The notes: generated by a model not told the origin, from the letters alone. DNA of 64,000 nt from Craterostigma plantagineum (GCA_027422505.1 JAPQWV010001362.1:1-64000), one strand, 5' to 3'. Shown: positions 45,997 through 58,577, numbered from the stretch's first letter. Program-made: numbers and translations.

Positions 45997-47128
45997 CTAT
46001 TTTTCTCGAAAAACTATACTCCCGAGAAGAGTTTCGGAAACCTCGTTGAAAGTTTCATAGTGGAGTTGATGTCCCCGACTCGACTAGACTCGCCTCAACC
46101 TTTAACGCAATATTTGGCTCATCTAATCTTATCGAAGTCACGTCGAACGCGAACTTATCCAATAAGAGTTTCAACTATCTTAGTCTAAGTCATTGACCCT
46201 CACGGCTAACCCTGCTTATTGGGTTTAACTGCCTAAGTTTGACCTATCAACTTATGCTCAAATCGCACAGAATGTACCGCCCCTTGCTGCCATACGCTTC
46301 GTGGGGGCGGACTGGTATGACGAGCGGTGTCCAAGACGCTCCCGAGACGCTAACACTGGGGCGGGATATACGACGCCAACTTACTCGGAACAAATCGCAA
46401 AACTCCCAATGCTAGACATCTCAAGCATGATAGAAGACAGGAATCTAATTCCTTTACCCACTTAGTATTTATCAAACGGGAGAATAAACCATCTCACATA
46501 AGAGCACATAAAACATGCATATCATTTCAAAAACCAACACGCACGTAGGTAGTAAATTGACCATAGGAAAATAAACTACAAGACAACACCAGCGGGTTAT
46601 ATCTAGCCTATCCCTATTACGTGCGTCTTCAAAAGATATCGGGTCGTCGCACGGGTCTTGAAGTCGTCAAACCTCAAAGTCACCGAACGTCCACCACCTT
46701 GTCACCGCCGGGGGGTTTCCTTCCATCAAATGGGACCTCGTCTTCGTATTTAAGTCTAATCTAATAAAACGGTAAATTACAACACGGGGGGATCATAAGT
46801 CCCCGAACAACCCGTATGAAACAAATACAACCCGGGGGGACGTAACCCTTAACAAATGACCCGGAAACCAAATTCCTAAACCCGCAAGTGCGCCTTAAAT
46901 CACATTCATAACGAGCACGTTGAATATTACATAATTTTATAAAGGAACGAAAATTGGGCGACAGGCCAAGCCCATTAAAATGCCCGTTAAGGATTTGAGC
47001 ATGAAGCCCTAGAATAGCTGCCGCGACTCAAATCGCTCAGCCATCAAAACACGCTGGGGAGCCATGGCGGAGAAGGCCACCGGCGTGGAGTCCCGGCTGG
47101 AACCGGTGCTGCCACTGCCGGCGCCGCC
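45997..47128 (-). other. Leader of copia D, gag-proximal part
   Basis: This is untranslated sequence between gag and the gypsy insertion. No ORF of substance is seen. It contains clustered rows of C/G such as ACCGCCGGGGGG near 46705 and repeated GGGGGAxxxTAA-type bits at 46790-46850. Positions 47124-47128 are the CCGCC duplication of the nested element. A short plus-strand frame at 47064 runs into the gypsy LTR and is spurious. Confidence 0.6.
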
Positions 47129-47925
47129 TGTAGGGCCCGAGACCCGCAAATTAGGTCGGCCAATAAATTATGTATATGACCTAAGTAGTTTCGTGCTAAT
47201 TAGCCTACGTGTTATATGTTTATGCGATTTTATGAATTTCATGCTCATGTTGTTATGAGAATTACGTGCAATTACGTGCCGATAAATATGTACTTATGAC
47301 GACCCCTAAATTATGTGAGTGATTTTCGAAAATAATGCTAATGAAGGACATGACAATGATAATAACAGTAAAAGAGAAAACAGATGGGAGTTGGGCTAGG
47401 ATTCTCTTGGGCCATGAATTATTAAATTTGGGCTCAACCCCTTTTTGAAATCCATTTAGGGGACAAAGCTTCCTCAAAACAAGGAGATCCCACGCCATTA
47501 GAGTCCCATCACCATGCTCACCTCAAGATATTTAATCTAAATTTTTTTTATTAACTTCATAAACTTACTAGGAGAGAAACCAACGAAAATTAAAGGAGGA
47601 AGAAGGGAGAAAATCGAAGAAGCTCCAAACAACACCCTCAAAATTAGCCAAGGATTCGAGTAAGTGAAATCATCCCCCTAAGTTATTTCGAGTTGCCTTA
47701 GTAGAAATATTAAATTAAATCACATTGAGGATTTCTTTGAGTTAATTAGGCATTGAACACACTGACTTGTTCCTAAGACTTATAACCTTAACCTGAGATA
47801 ATTTTGAGGGATGATTGAGCGAGTTAAGAACTCAAGTTATGAAGAAGTAAGTAGCTTGAGAAAAGCTCAATCAAAGTTCAGAAGGTTTATTGAGTGGTGA
47901 TATAAGCTGTTCAGATTAAGAAACC

Positions 47926-48745
47926 TCGAAGTCACGAGTGGTTGTGTAGGAATAATGTCGTGAGATTCATAGGGATTTAAGAATGTCGAAAATCCTGTTA
48001 GTAGAATATCGAGCCATCTCAAACCATGCCGAGATTTCTTTCGAAAAGTAAGAAACATGTCGAGATCAACAAATAATAAATATCGAGATCTTATTTCACC
48101 AACAAGCTCGAGATCCTTGTATAGTTTAAATATCGAAGCTTGAGATAAGGAATGTCGATATGCATATCTGAACTCCATATCGAAATCTTTGTTAAGGATA
48201 AACTCGAAATCTTATATATATAATGTCGGGACTTAATTTAACCTACAACTCGAGATCTATTTCAGAACATATGTCGAGGTTCTTAAACCTTGTACACACA
48301 TCTCGAGATCTATTTTTAATCCATGTCGAGATCTTTACATCCATTATATCGAGATTCCTATTGTACAAATATCGAGATCAATCTCGATATCAATGTCGAT
48401 ATCCTTAAATAGCCCAAATGCCGAATTCTTACACATACAAATGTCGAGATTTACTCCTGAATGTCGAGACCTAATTAACCATGCAACCCGAGATTTAACC
48501 ACAATGCCGAAATTCCATAACTAGACCCGATATCCTTGTTTATAAGTCTAACATATCACTCGACATTTAGATTAGAATGTCGACAACTAGCTCGAGATCC
48601 TACCTTACAATTTATATCGAGATCCATGTTGAAGCTCGTGTCTTGCTTAATCAATGTCGAGCCTTCGTATAGTAATAAGATGTCGAACCCTTATATGATG
48701 TCGAGATCCACCTTAGAAACATGCCGAAATCATGTCGAAATCCCA
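47926..48745. repeat. TCGAGATC array, period about 24 bp (5' LTR)
   Basis: About 35 degenerate copies of ATGTCGAGATCCTT stand in the same direction, mostly 22-26 bp apart, with AT-rich spacers that differ between units. The same array is in the 3' LTR at about 55705-56524, and looser copies are in the solo LTR (about 18655-20000). Confidence 0.8.
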
Positions 48746-49489
48746 CAAATGCAAGAGATCGGGCGACTCCATGCAAAAACCTAAATCGGACGAAATGAGC
48801 TACCCGCAACTTCACGAAATCGGGCGATTTCAAGCTTCACAAATCGAACGGATCGAACAACACTTAGATATTTCGCCGAGCTCCTTAGGTTAGAATTTAA
48901 TACTAACATAATTTAGAAATTGGCTAGGCATGGACTTGGCTTAGACTCGAAGCTGGCGAACCCAATAAATCTAGCACATTAATATAGTAAAAATAATCTA
49001 GTTCGTCTTAAGTAATAAATAAAGGCATAATACTGATACGATGATGTTTATGTCTAAAGGTCGAACGGTAGGAATTTCCCGAAGCAGTGAATTAGCATAG
49101 CACGGACGACATGTAAGTAGAAATTCAACTACGACACGTAACCTGCCTGCGTCCAAATTATGTGAATTATGTGCTCGTGTATTTTGTACGAAATGTGTAC
49201 GTTGCAACAATATTTAATTTTATGCATGATAGCATGATCTGCATATTTTTACGAGCATAGCACGAGCATTTGCACGCATGCGTAGTGTATAAGGCGCGAG
49301 GTAAGAGCGTGCATAAGATCGCCGCTGTGCGATGTATACTCGCCGATATTGGCATCTGTGTCGACTCGCTGAAGAGTCACGGCTGCCCCTATGCAGCCAG
49401 TAAGGCGAATGAAGCTATAAGGCCTGTATAAGAGGCTGGGGGAATACCCCGTATGCGGGAGATGCAACCTGGAGGATGCGGCCCGGGGC

Positions 49490-49680
49490 ACACGCTGAGT
49501 AAGGGAAGATTCCTTCGGGTGACCTTCTAGCGTGTAAAGCACTACCAGGAGGGAAGATTCCTTCGGGTGACCTCCGTGGTCAGTGGCCTCGGTGTTGGCT
49601 ACCAGTGAGAAGCGCTCGCGTGGAGGCCACCCTGAGTAAGGGAAGATTCCTTCGGGTGACCTTCTAGTGTGTGAACCTCC
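49490..49680 (+). repeat. Three hairpins with a shared 22-nt core (5' LTR)
   Basis: A 22-nt core (GGGAAGATTCC followed by TTCGGGTGACC) occurs exactly at 49503-49524, 49551-49572 and 49640-49661. Each copy lies between different complementary arms: ACACGCT/AGCGTGT (49490, 49529); ACCA-GGAGG/CCTCC-TGGT (49544, 49571); and GGAGG...CACCCT/AGTGTG...CCTCC (49622, 49666). The 3' LTR has the same set at about 57266-57456. Confidence 0.75.
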
Positions 49681-50028
49681 ACACTTGAGATCTCTATAAG
49701 ATGGCGCATAGTGGGACTGAAAGCCGAGGGCCCGTATGAAGTAAGAGTATGAGGAAAAGAGTACAAGTATAAGAAAAAGAGTATGAGCGTTAGAAAACGA
49801 CGGCGTGGATTGTCGTTCGTTAGGACACGTGCATACATGCATAATTTCTGCTTACTGAGCCTCGGTGGCTCATCGTTTATGTTACGTGTTGTAGGTACCG
49901 ACGATCACGGTGTGTGATCCGACTTTTATGCGATGCCGATCTTTTGAAGCTATCCGGCTGCTTTTGAGGTGGGAGTGTGTGTATGGATGACGACCTGTGA
50001 AGGCCAGGCGCATAGGAAGCTTTTGGCT

Positions 50029-50064
50029 GCACACACACACACAGACACACACACACACACACAC
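50029..50064. repeat. CA microsatellite in 5' LTR
   Basis: An interrupted CA repeat of about 36 bp. The corresponding repeat in the 3' LTR (57806-57824) is shorter, so it changed length after or during insertion. Confidence 0.9.
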
Positions 50065-50261
50065 TTGTCTTCTGTATAGACATGACTACGATGAATTGTA
50101 GAACGATTTGCGAACATTCTTTTGACATGTGTATAAGACTTCCGTACGTAGTTTTAAAAGTAAAAATTTTATTCGCATTTTTACGCTTTTGCGCGATAAC
50201 AAAGCATTGGATACTTAAGATTAGAACGGAGTACGAGGGCGGACGACGGGTCCCGACAGAG

Positions 50262-50273
50262 TGGTATCAGAGC
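50262..50273 (+). other. Primer-binding site of the Tekay-type element
   Basis: TGGTATCAGAGC, the standard site complementary to initiator methionine tRNA in plant retrotransposons, three bases after the 5' LTR. Confidence 0.9.
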
Positions 50274-50407
50274 TTCGGTCACAGGTCCTGCAGACTGTCC
50301 ATACACATACACTCAAAAGCGCGGAAGCGGCCTTGCTTGTAAGTACCATGTTATGTGAATCATGGTTTGATTTATTGGCCTTAGGAAATTGTCAGGATAG
50401 GTTGAGA

Positions 50408-53400
50408 ATGGTAAGACTTAGGGGAGAAGGAAGTAGGGAATCAGATCAGGGTAGGGACCCTAATAACCCCACCGACAGTCGGGATGCTACCATCCTGCAA
50501 CTTACGGAGTTGATTCGACAGCAGTCGGCCCAAATCCAGCAGCTGATCCAACAGAAAAATGCTGCTGGACAATCAGCTGGCTTACCTCCCCCACCGGAAG
50601 GAATTGAGATGATCGGGGAGAGGTTCAGAAAGCTTGATCCTCCACTGTTCGAGGATGCTGTAGACCCCACATCCGCCGAGGATTGGTTGAGGACGCTGGA
50701 AAACATGTTCCAGCACAGCCGCACCCCTGAGGCGGAGAAGGTCATGTGCGCTGCCTACCTGCTGAGGGGGAGCGCCGGACACTGGTGGGACACCGTCTCA
50801 GCCATCGAAAACCCACTAACGATGAGCTGGGATCGGTTTAAGGAGATTTTCAGAGGAAAGTACTACACCGCCCCCGTGAGAGCCCAGCGGATGAATGAGT
50901 TCATCAACCTCCGCCAAGGGGCAATGACAGTGGCGGAGTACATCAGGAAGTTCGAGCAGCTTTCAAGGTTTGCTGCTCATATGGTTAGCACGGACGCGCT
51001 CAAGGTCGAGCGGTTCATGGAAGGATTGAAGCCCGAGCTGTATCGGGATGTAAGCATGGCGGGAGTACAAGGGGCCACGAATGCACAAGTGGCTGAGAGA
51101 GCGCTTGTGGCGGAGCAGGCAGAGGCCAGGATTGCTCGCGCCCAAGAAGCAAAGCGCAAATTTGTACAAGGGCCGCAAGGGAGCGGGGGCAATCCGAAGC
51201 GGCAATTGATTTCCAAGGAAGGGAAACAGGGACTCCAGAATCGACCTGGACCACCTCCACAGTTCAATCCCAACCAGGGTAGACCCCAGCTGGATCTACC
51301 CGTATGCCCGATGTGCGCACGGAGACACCCGGGAGTCTGCAACTCCCAGAATGCTGTCTGCTTCAAATGTGGCAAGACAGGCCATTACCTGAGGGCATGT
51401 CCGGAAGGGGGATCCGGGAGCCAAGCGGGAAACCAAGCAGCACCACCAAGGGTACCAGCCCGGGTCTACACTATAACCTCCGAGGAAGCGAAAAATAACC
51501 CGGCCGTGGTAACAGGTACCCTCCTCGTCTATGAAACCCCCACATGCATTCTAGTCGACTCAGGAGCGACACACTCGTTCGCCTCTACTAAGTATGCCAA
51601 GAGGGTAGGAGTAACGCCTCACCGAGCTGAGTGCGAGTTTAGGGTAACAGTTCCGAACGGGAATCCCACCCAAACTAACCACGTTCTAAGGGATTGCCCA
51701 ATAGTAATCGGGGATAAGGAACTGCCCATAGACCTCATAATTATTCCCATGAATGATTATGAGGTGATCCTTGGAATGGATTGGCTATCGAAGTACGGAG
51801 CTGTCATAGACTGCCACCGCAAGATAGTCACGCTCAATACGGACGGGGATGAACCCCTTACGTTTGTAGGGACTAGTAAAGGGACCATGATCTCTAGGAT
51901 ATCAGCGTTGAAAGCCCAACGACTGATCAGATCAGGGTGCGAAGCCTATCTTGTATTCGCTATCAAATCGGAAGAGAACGCCTCCCCGAAATTCGAGGAA
52001 GTGCCGATAGTCAAGGACTTCGCCGACGTATTTCCCGAGGAGTTACCGGGACTACCACCCGAAAGGGAAATAGAGTTTGCTATAGATCTGGTACCTGGAG
52101 CGGCACCAGTATCCAAAACCCCATATCGGCTAGTGCCGACAGAAATGAAGGAGTTAAAGGATCAACTCGACGAACTCATGCAGAAGGAGTTCATACAGCC
52201 GAGTTTCTCTCCCTGGGGAGCGCCGGTGCTATTCGTGAAGAAGAAGGATGGATCCATGCGGTTATGCATAGACTACCGGGAGTTGAATAAGTTGGCAATC
52301 AAGAATAAGTACCCACTCCCTAGGATAGACGATCTGTTCGACCAACTGCAAGGTGCAACGGTTTCCTCCAAGATCGATTTAAGGTCGGGCTATCATCAAT
52401 TGAGGATCCGGAAGGAAGATGTGCCGAAGACGGCCTTTAGTACCCGTTATGGCCATTACGAGTTCCTAGTGATGCCATTCGGGCTAACTAATGCGCCCGC
52501 AGCTTTTATGGACTTAATGAACCGGGTGTTCAAAACCTATCTAGATAGGTTTGTCATCGTCTTCATAGACGACATCCTAATCTACTCAAGGACGAAAGAG
52601 GAGCATGAAGAACACCTGAGAATAGTTCTGAGCACCTTACGGGACAAGCAACTGTATGCCAAGTTCAAGAAGTGCGAATTCTGGCTTGACCAAGTTGCCT
52701 TCTTGGGGCATATAGTATCCGGAGCAGGAATCTCCGTAGACCTGAGCAAGATAGACGCAATTAGCAATTGGCCCAGACCGACGAATGTGATGGAAGTACG
52801 AAGTTTCCTCGGTCTGGCAGGGTACTATAGGAAGTTCATAAAGGACTTCTCGAAAATAGCGTCTACACTGACGAGGCTGACTAAGAAGAATACACCGTTC
52901 CAGTGGACCGCGGAATGTGAACGGAGTTTCCAGGAACTGAAAGAAAAGCTTACGACGGCCCCAGTTCTCACAATACCATCGGGAACTGGAGGATTTACCG
53001 TTTACAGCGATGCATCGAAGAACGGGTTAGGGTGTGTGCTAATGAAGAACGGGAATGTAGTAGCATACGCCTCTCGTCAACTGAAGGAGTACGAGAAGAA
53101 TTACCCGACGCACGACCTAGAGTTGGCAGCAGTGGTCTTTGCTCTCAAGATCTGGAGGCATTACCTCTATGGAGAGCGGTGTGAGATATAGACTGACCAT
53201 AAGAGCCTCAAGTACTTCTTTACCCAAAAGGAGATGAATATGAGGCAGAGGAGGTGGTTAGAACTAGTCAAGGATTATGATTGCGTAATCAACTACCACC
53301 CATGCAAGGCGAACATAGTAGCCGATGCCTTAAGCCGAAAAGCGGTGAGCACGGAACTGCAGCTACTGGAAGTTGAGGTCATACGACTAGGCGAAGTCGA

Positions 53401-54873
53401 GGCGCAAATAGCAGCTTTGACCCTGCAGCCTACGCTGTTAGAGCGAATTAAGACAGCGCAAGCCGCCGACGAGCTTTATATGAAGATCAAAGAAGTGTAA
53501 CAGGAACAACTGGCGGGAGATCTCATAATACGGGAAGACGGACGGATGTACTTCAAGAACCGATTGTACGTGCCAGACGATGCTGAACTACGAAGAACGA
53601 TAATGGTGGAAGCACATGGCACGGCGTACTCTGTACATCCAGGAGCAACGAAGATGTATAGAGGCTTAAAGGAAAACTACTGATGGCCAGGCATGAAGAA
53701 GGACATAGCAACATTCGTGAGCCAATGCCTGACGTGCCAGCAAATAAAAGCCGAGCATCAAAGGCCGGCAGGAACCCTGCAACCGTTACCCATTTCGGAA
53801 TGGAAATGGGATACCATACCATGGACTTCGTAGTAGGACTGCCAAGGAATACGAAAGGGCACGACGCAATTTGGGCTATCGTCGACAGACTAACGAAGTC
53901 TGCCCATTTCCTACCAATTAGCACGACGTACTCCATGGAACGATACGCGGAGCTTTATATTCAGGAGATAGTGCGACTGCACGGTGTTCCATCATTGATA
54001 GTCTCGGATCGCGACTCCAGATTTCTATCGAAATTCTGGACGAGCTTGCAAAAAACAATGGGAACGAAGTTGTCCTTTAGTACCGCCTACCATCCGCAGA
54101 CGGACGGTCAATCCGAGCGGACGATACAGACCTTGGAGGACATGCTCCGAGCATGCGTACTCGATTTCAAGGGGAATTGGAGTAGGTACCTCCCACTAAT
54201 CGAGTTTTCGTACAATAATAGCTACCATGTCACAATCGGGATGGCACCACACGAAGCGCTATACGGGCGTAGGTGCAGGTCCCCAGTACATTGGGACGAG
54301 GTCGGAGAACGGGCAATGTTAGGCCCCGACATAGTACGAGAAATGACGGAAGCCATTACTACCATACGAGAAAGAATGCGAACGGCACAGAGTCGACAGA
54401 AAAGCTACGCAGACCGAAGACGTCGGCCACTGGAATTCGAGGAAGGCGATATGGTGTTCGTAAAAGTAACGCCGATGAAGGGCGTGAAAAGATTTGGGAA
54501 GAAAGGGAAACTAAGCCCTAGGTATATCGGTCCATTTAGGATACTAAAGAGGGTTGGTGAGGTAGCATACCAATTAGAACTGCCAGCGTCATTATCGCAA
54601 GTACACGACGTGTTCCACATATCAACCCTACGAAAGTATCTAGCTGACCCGAATCATGTTCTAGGAAACGAGTCCCTACATCAACAATTGAAGCCGGATC
54701 TGAGTTACGAAGAAATTCCGGTGGAGATATTGATGTACGAGACCAAGAGACTTAGGAATAAGGATATTCCCTTAGTGAAAGTACTGTGGCGGAACCAATC
54801 CACGGAAGAAGCCACATGGGAACGGGAGGACGAAATGAGAATTCGTTATCCCGAGTTGTTCCATACGGGTTGA
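50408..54873 (+). pseudogene. Gag-pol of the Tekay-type chromovirus
   Basis: I choose the ATG at 50408 ([12 protein letters not shown]); the frame is open upstream but lies in the primer-binding region. Domains in order: Gag ([20 protein letters not shown], then [18 protein letters not shown]), zinc knuckle [14 protein letters not shown] (about 51360), protease [13 protein letters not shown] (about 51550), and RT ([45 protein letters not shown]). RNase H has [17 protein letters not shown]. Integrase has a HHCC finger, [34 protein letters not shown] and TDGQSERTIQ. The chromodomain-like tail is VKVLWRNQSTEEATWERED. Lesions: TAG at 53189-53191, TAA at 53498-53500, TGA at 53681-53683 (where relatives have Trp), and a one-base loss near 53818-53822. 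Gag to RT is intact for over 900 codons. Confidence 0.95.
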
Positions 54874-54895
54874 TTTCGGGGGCGAAATCCTCCTT

Positions 54896-54907
54896 AAGGG
54901 GGGAGGA
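54896..54907 (+). other. Polypurine tract
   Basis: AAGGGGGGAGGA directly before the 3' LTR; primes plus-strand DNA synthesis. Confidence 0.9.
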
Positions 54908-57900
54908 TGTAGGGCCCGAGACCCGCAAATTAGGTCGGCCAATAAATTATGTATATGACCTAAGTAGTTTCGTGCTAATTAGCGTACGTGTTATATGTTT
55001 ATGCGATTTTATGAATTTCATGCTCATGTTGTTATGAGAATTAAGTGCAATTACGTGCCGATAAATATGTACTTATGACGACCCCTAAATTATGTGAGTG
55101 ATTTTCGAAAATAATGCTAATGAAGGACATGACAATGATAATAATAGTAAAAGAGAAAACAGATGGGAGTTGGGCTAGGATTCTCTTGGGCCATGAATTA
55201 TTAAATTTGGGCTCAACCCCTTTTGGAAATCCATTTAGGGGACAAAGCTTCCTCAAAACAAGGAGATCCCACGCCACTAGAGTCCCATCACCATGCTCAC
55301 CTCAAGATATTTAATCTAATTTTTTTTTATTAACTTCATAAACTTACTAGGAGAGAAACCAACGAAAATTAAAGGAGGAAGAAGGGAGAAAATCGAAGAA
55401 GCTCCAAACAACACCCTCAAAATTAGCCAAGGATTCGAGTAAGTGAAATCATCCCCCTAAGTTATTTCGAGTTGCCTTAGTAGAAATATTAAATTAAATC
55501 ACATTGAGGATTTCTTTGAGTTAATTAGGCATTGAACACACTGACTTGCTCCTAAGACTTATAACCTTAACCTGAGATAATTTTGAGGGATGATTGAGCG
55601 AGTTAAGAACTCAAGTTATGAAGAAGTAAGTAGCTTGAGAAAAGCTCAATCAAAGTTCAGAAGGTTTATTGAGTGGTGATATAAGCTGTTCAGATTAAGA
55701 AACCTCGAAGTCACGAGTGGTTGTGTAGGAATAATGTCGTGAGATTCATAGGGATTAAAGAATGTCGAAAACCCTGTTAGTAGAATATCGAGCCATCTCA
55801 AACCATGCCGAGATTTCTTTCTTAAAGTAAGAAACATGTCGAGATCAACAAATAATAAATATCGAGATCTTATTTCACCAACAAGCTCGAGATCCTTGTA
55901 TAGTTTAAATATCGAAGCTTGAGATAAGGAATGTCGATATGCATATCTGAACTCCATATCGAAATCTTTGTTAAGGATAAACTCGAAAGCTTATATATAT
56001 AATGTCGGGACTTAATTTAACCTACAACTCGAGATCTATTTCAGAACATATGTCGAGGTTCTTAAACCTTGTACACACATCTCGAGATCTATTTTTGATC
56101 CATGTCGAGATCTTTACATCCATTATATCGAGATTCCTATTGTACAAATATCGAGATCAATCTCGATATCAATGTCGAGATCCTTAAATAGCCCAAATGC
56201 CGAATTCTTACACATACAAATGTCGAGATTTACTCCTGAATGTCGAGACCTAATTAACCATGCAACCCGAGATTTAACCACAATGCCGAAATTCCATAAC
56301 TAGACCCGATATCCTTGTTTATAAGTCTAACATATCACTCGACATTTAGATTAGAATGTCGACAACTAGCTCGAGATCCTACCTTACAATTTATATCGAG
56401 ATCCATGTTGAAGCTCGTGTCTTGCTTAATCAATGTCGAGCCTTCGTATAGTAATAAGATGTCGAACCCTTATATGATGTCGAGATCCACCTTAGAAACA
56501 TGCCGAAATCATGTCGAAATCCCACAAATGCAAGAGATCGGGCGACTCCATGCAAAAACCTAAATCGGACGAAATGAGCTACCCGCAACTTCACGAAATC
56601 GGGCGATTTCAAGCTTCACAAATCGAACGGATCGAACAACACTTAGATATTTCGCCGAGCTCCTTCGGTTAGAATTTAATACTAACATAATTTAGAAATT
56701 GGCTAGGCATGGACTTGGCTTAGACTCGAAGCTGGCGAACCCAATAAATCTAGCACATTAATATAGTCAAAATAATCTAGTTCGTCTTACGTAATAAATA
56801 AAGGCATAATACTGATACGATGATGTTTATGCCTAAAGGTCGAACGGTAGGAATTTCCCGAAGCAGTGAATTAGCATAGCACGGACGATAGGTAAGTAGA
56901 AATTCAACTACGACACGTAACCTGCCTGCGTCCAAATTATGTGAATTATGTGCTCGTGTATTTTGTACGAAATGTGTACGTTGCAACATGATTTAATTTT
57001 ATGCATGATAGCATGATCTGCATATTTTTACGAGCATAGCACGAGCATTTGCACGCATGCGTAGTGTATAAGGCGCGAGGTAAGAGCGTGCATAAGATCG
57101 CCGGTGTGCGATGTATACTCGCCGATATTGGCATATGTGTCGACTCGAATGAAGAGTCGTGCCCCTATGCAGCCAGTAAGGCGAATGAAGCTATAAGGCC
57201 TGTATAAGAGGCTGGGGGAATACCCCGTATGCGGGAGATGCAACCTGGAGGATGTGGCCCGGGGCACACGCTGAGTAAGGGAAGATTCCTTCGGGTGACC
57301 TTCTAGCGTGTAAAGCACTACCAGGAGGGAAGATTCCTTCAGGTGACCTCCGTGGTCAGTGGCCTCGGTGTTGGCTACCAGTGAGAAGCGCTCGCATGGA
57401 GGCCACACTGAGTAAGGGAAGATTCCTTCGGGTGACCTTCTAGTGTGTGAACCTCCACACTTGAGATCTCTATAAGATGGCGCATAGTGGGACTGAAAGC
57501 CGAGGGCCCGTATGAAGTAAGAGTATGAGGAAAAGAGTACGAGTATAAGAAAAAGAGTATGAGCGTTAGAAAACGACGGCGTGGATTGTCGTTCGTTAGG
57601 ACACGTGCATACATGCATAATTTCTGCTTACTGAGCCTCGGTGGCTCATCGTTTATGTTACGTGTTGTAGGTACCAACGATCATGGTGTGTGATCCGACT
57701 TTTATGCGATGCCGATCTTCTGAAGCTATCCGGCTGCTTTTGAGGTGGGAGTGTGTGTATGGATGATGACCTGTGAAGGCCGGGCGCATAGGAAGCTTTT
57801 AGCTGCACACACACACACACACACTTGTCTTCTGTATAGACATGACTACGATGAATTGTAGAACGATTTGCGAGCATTCTTTTGACATGTGTATAAGACT

Positions 57901-58019
57901 TCCGCACGTAGTTTTAAAAGGAAAAATTTTATTCGCATTTTTACGCTTTTGCGCGATAACAAAGCATTAGATACTTAGGATTAGAACGGAATACGAGGGC
58001 GGGACGACGGGTCCCGACA
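54908..58019 (+). repeat. 3' LTR of the Tekay-type element (3112 bp)
   Basis: Same start and end as the 5' LTR, with scattered substitutions (for example ATTAGCGTACG for ATTAGCCTACG) and a shorter CA repeat. One arm of a GGCTGC/GCAGCC hairpin present in the 5' LTR (49381-49398) is lost here near 57150. Confidence 0.95.
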
Positions 58020-58024
58020 CCGCC

Positions 58025-58577
58025 CACGCCGCGCAACGCGCGCATGTTCAGCTCGCGGCATAATACTGCCGCGACTCCCTCGTCGCCTCAGCCCCTTCGT
58101 GATGAGTCACTGCCTCGCCGGGAGACATTGCCGCCGCAGCGTTCCGGCCGAGCCGGAGCCGCTGCGGCTGTCTTGCGCAGCGCGCACCTTGCGCGCCATC
58201 GCAGTCCACGGCCAAAGCCGCGGACGATCTCAGCCGGGCCTTCGCACCTTGCGGCGGTGCTGCCCGGGGATGGCGCCTAAGCCACCATGGCTGGCGTCGG
58301 GCCTGCTCAAAGAAGCCCGATCCCGTGGCTGTACCGCCGTTACGGCGCACGGAGCCCGCGCGCAACGCGCGACTGCCTGGGTCCCGCCGTCGCGCGGTTC
58401 CCTGTCCGGTTCGTGGTTCATCGTCGGTCTGTACCGTTGGTGGCCGTGGGTTGGCAAACGACGCATCGGCAGCCCAATGACGGTCGAACAGTGTCGGCTT
58501 TTCGATCGTCTCCCACGCGCCTCGTTTCAATTTAAACACGTTATGATTCTGAGCACGAGCGACCGCTCTGATACCAC
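58025..58577 (-). other. Leader of copia D, LTR-proximal part, with primer-binding site
   Basis: The primer-binding site TGGTATCAGAGC is on the minus strand at 58576-58565. The rest is strikingly GC-rich compared with the surroundings, with GCGCAACGCGCG-like motifs near 58032, 58180 and 58357. Long ORFs on both strands (58048-58539 and 58099-58692) arise from the lack of A/T and have no recognisable domain. Confidence 0.75.

Larger units (their letters stand above)
47129..50258 (+). repeat. 5' LTR of the Tekay-type element (3130 bp)
   Basis: It starts TGTAGGGCCCGAGACCCGC and ends GGGTCCCGACA. Internal features listed separately are a TCGAGATC array, a triple hairpin and a CA repeat. TATAAG (49416-49421) and TATAAGAG (49427-49434) are promoter candidates, which would put the hairpins in the transcript leader. 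Several minus-strand frames (for example 49249-49842) cover the hairpin region and are not genes. Confidence 0.95.
47129..58019 (+). mobile_element. Full-length Tekay/Del-type Ty3/gypsy chromovirus
   Basis: This is a complete 10,891-bp LTR retrotransposon: 5' LTR 47129-50258, primer-binding site 50262-50273, gag-pol 50408-54873, polypurine tract 54896-54907 and 3' LTR 54908-58019. Perfect CCGCC duplications lie at 47124-47128 and 58020-58024. Long 3.1-kb LTRs, a single gag-pol frame and a chromodomain-like tail after integrase place it with Tekay/Del chromoviruses. Only a few dozen differences between the LTRs were noticed by eye, so it inserted recently and is the youngest large element in the window. 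It is inserted in the leader of copia D in the opposite orientation. Confidence 0.95.

Noticed and set aside
47926..48745. Spaced repeats resembling a CRISPR array
   Set aside because: Repeat cores are short and degenerate, spacers are not uniform, and the sequence is a plant LTR; a tandem motif array explains it.
49249..49842. 197-codon minus-strand ORF, repeated at 57028-57618
   Set aside because: Lies inside both copies of the gypsy LTR, antisense to the element; its internal repeats are the triple hairpin core.
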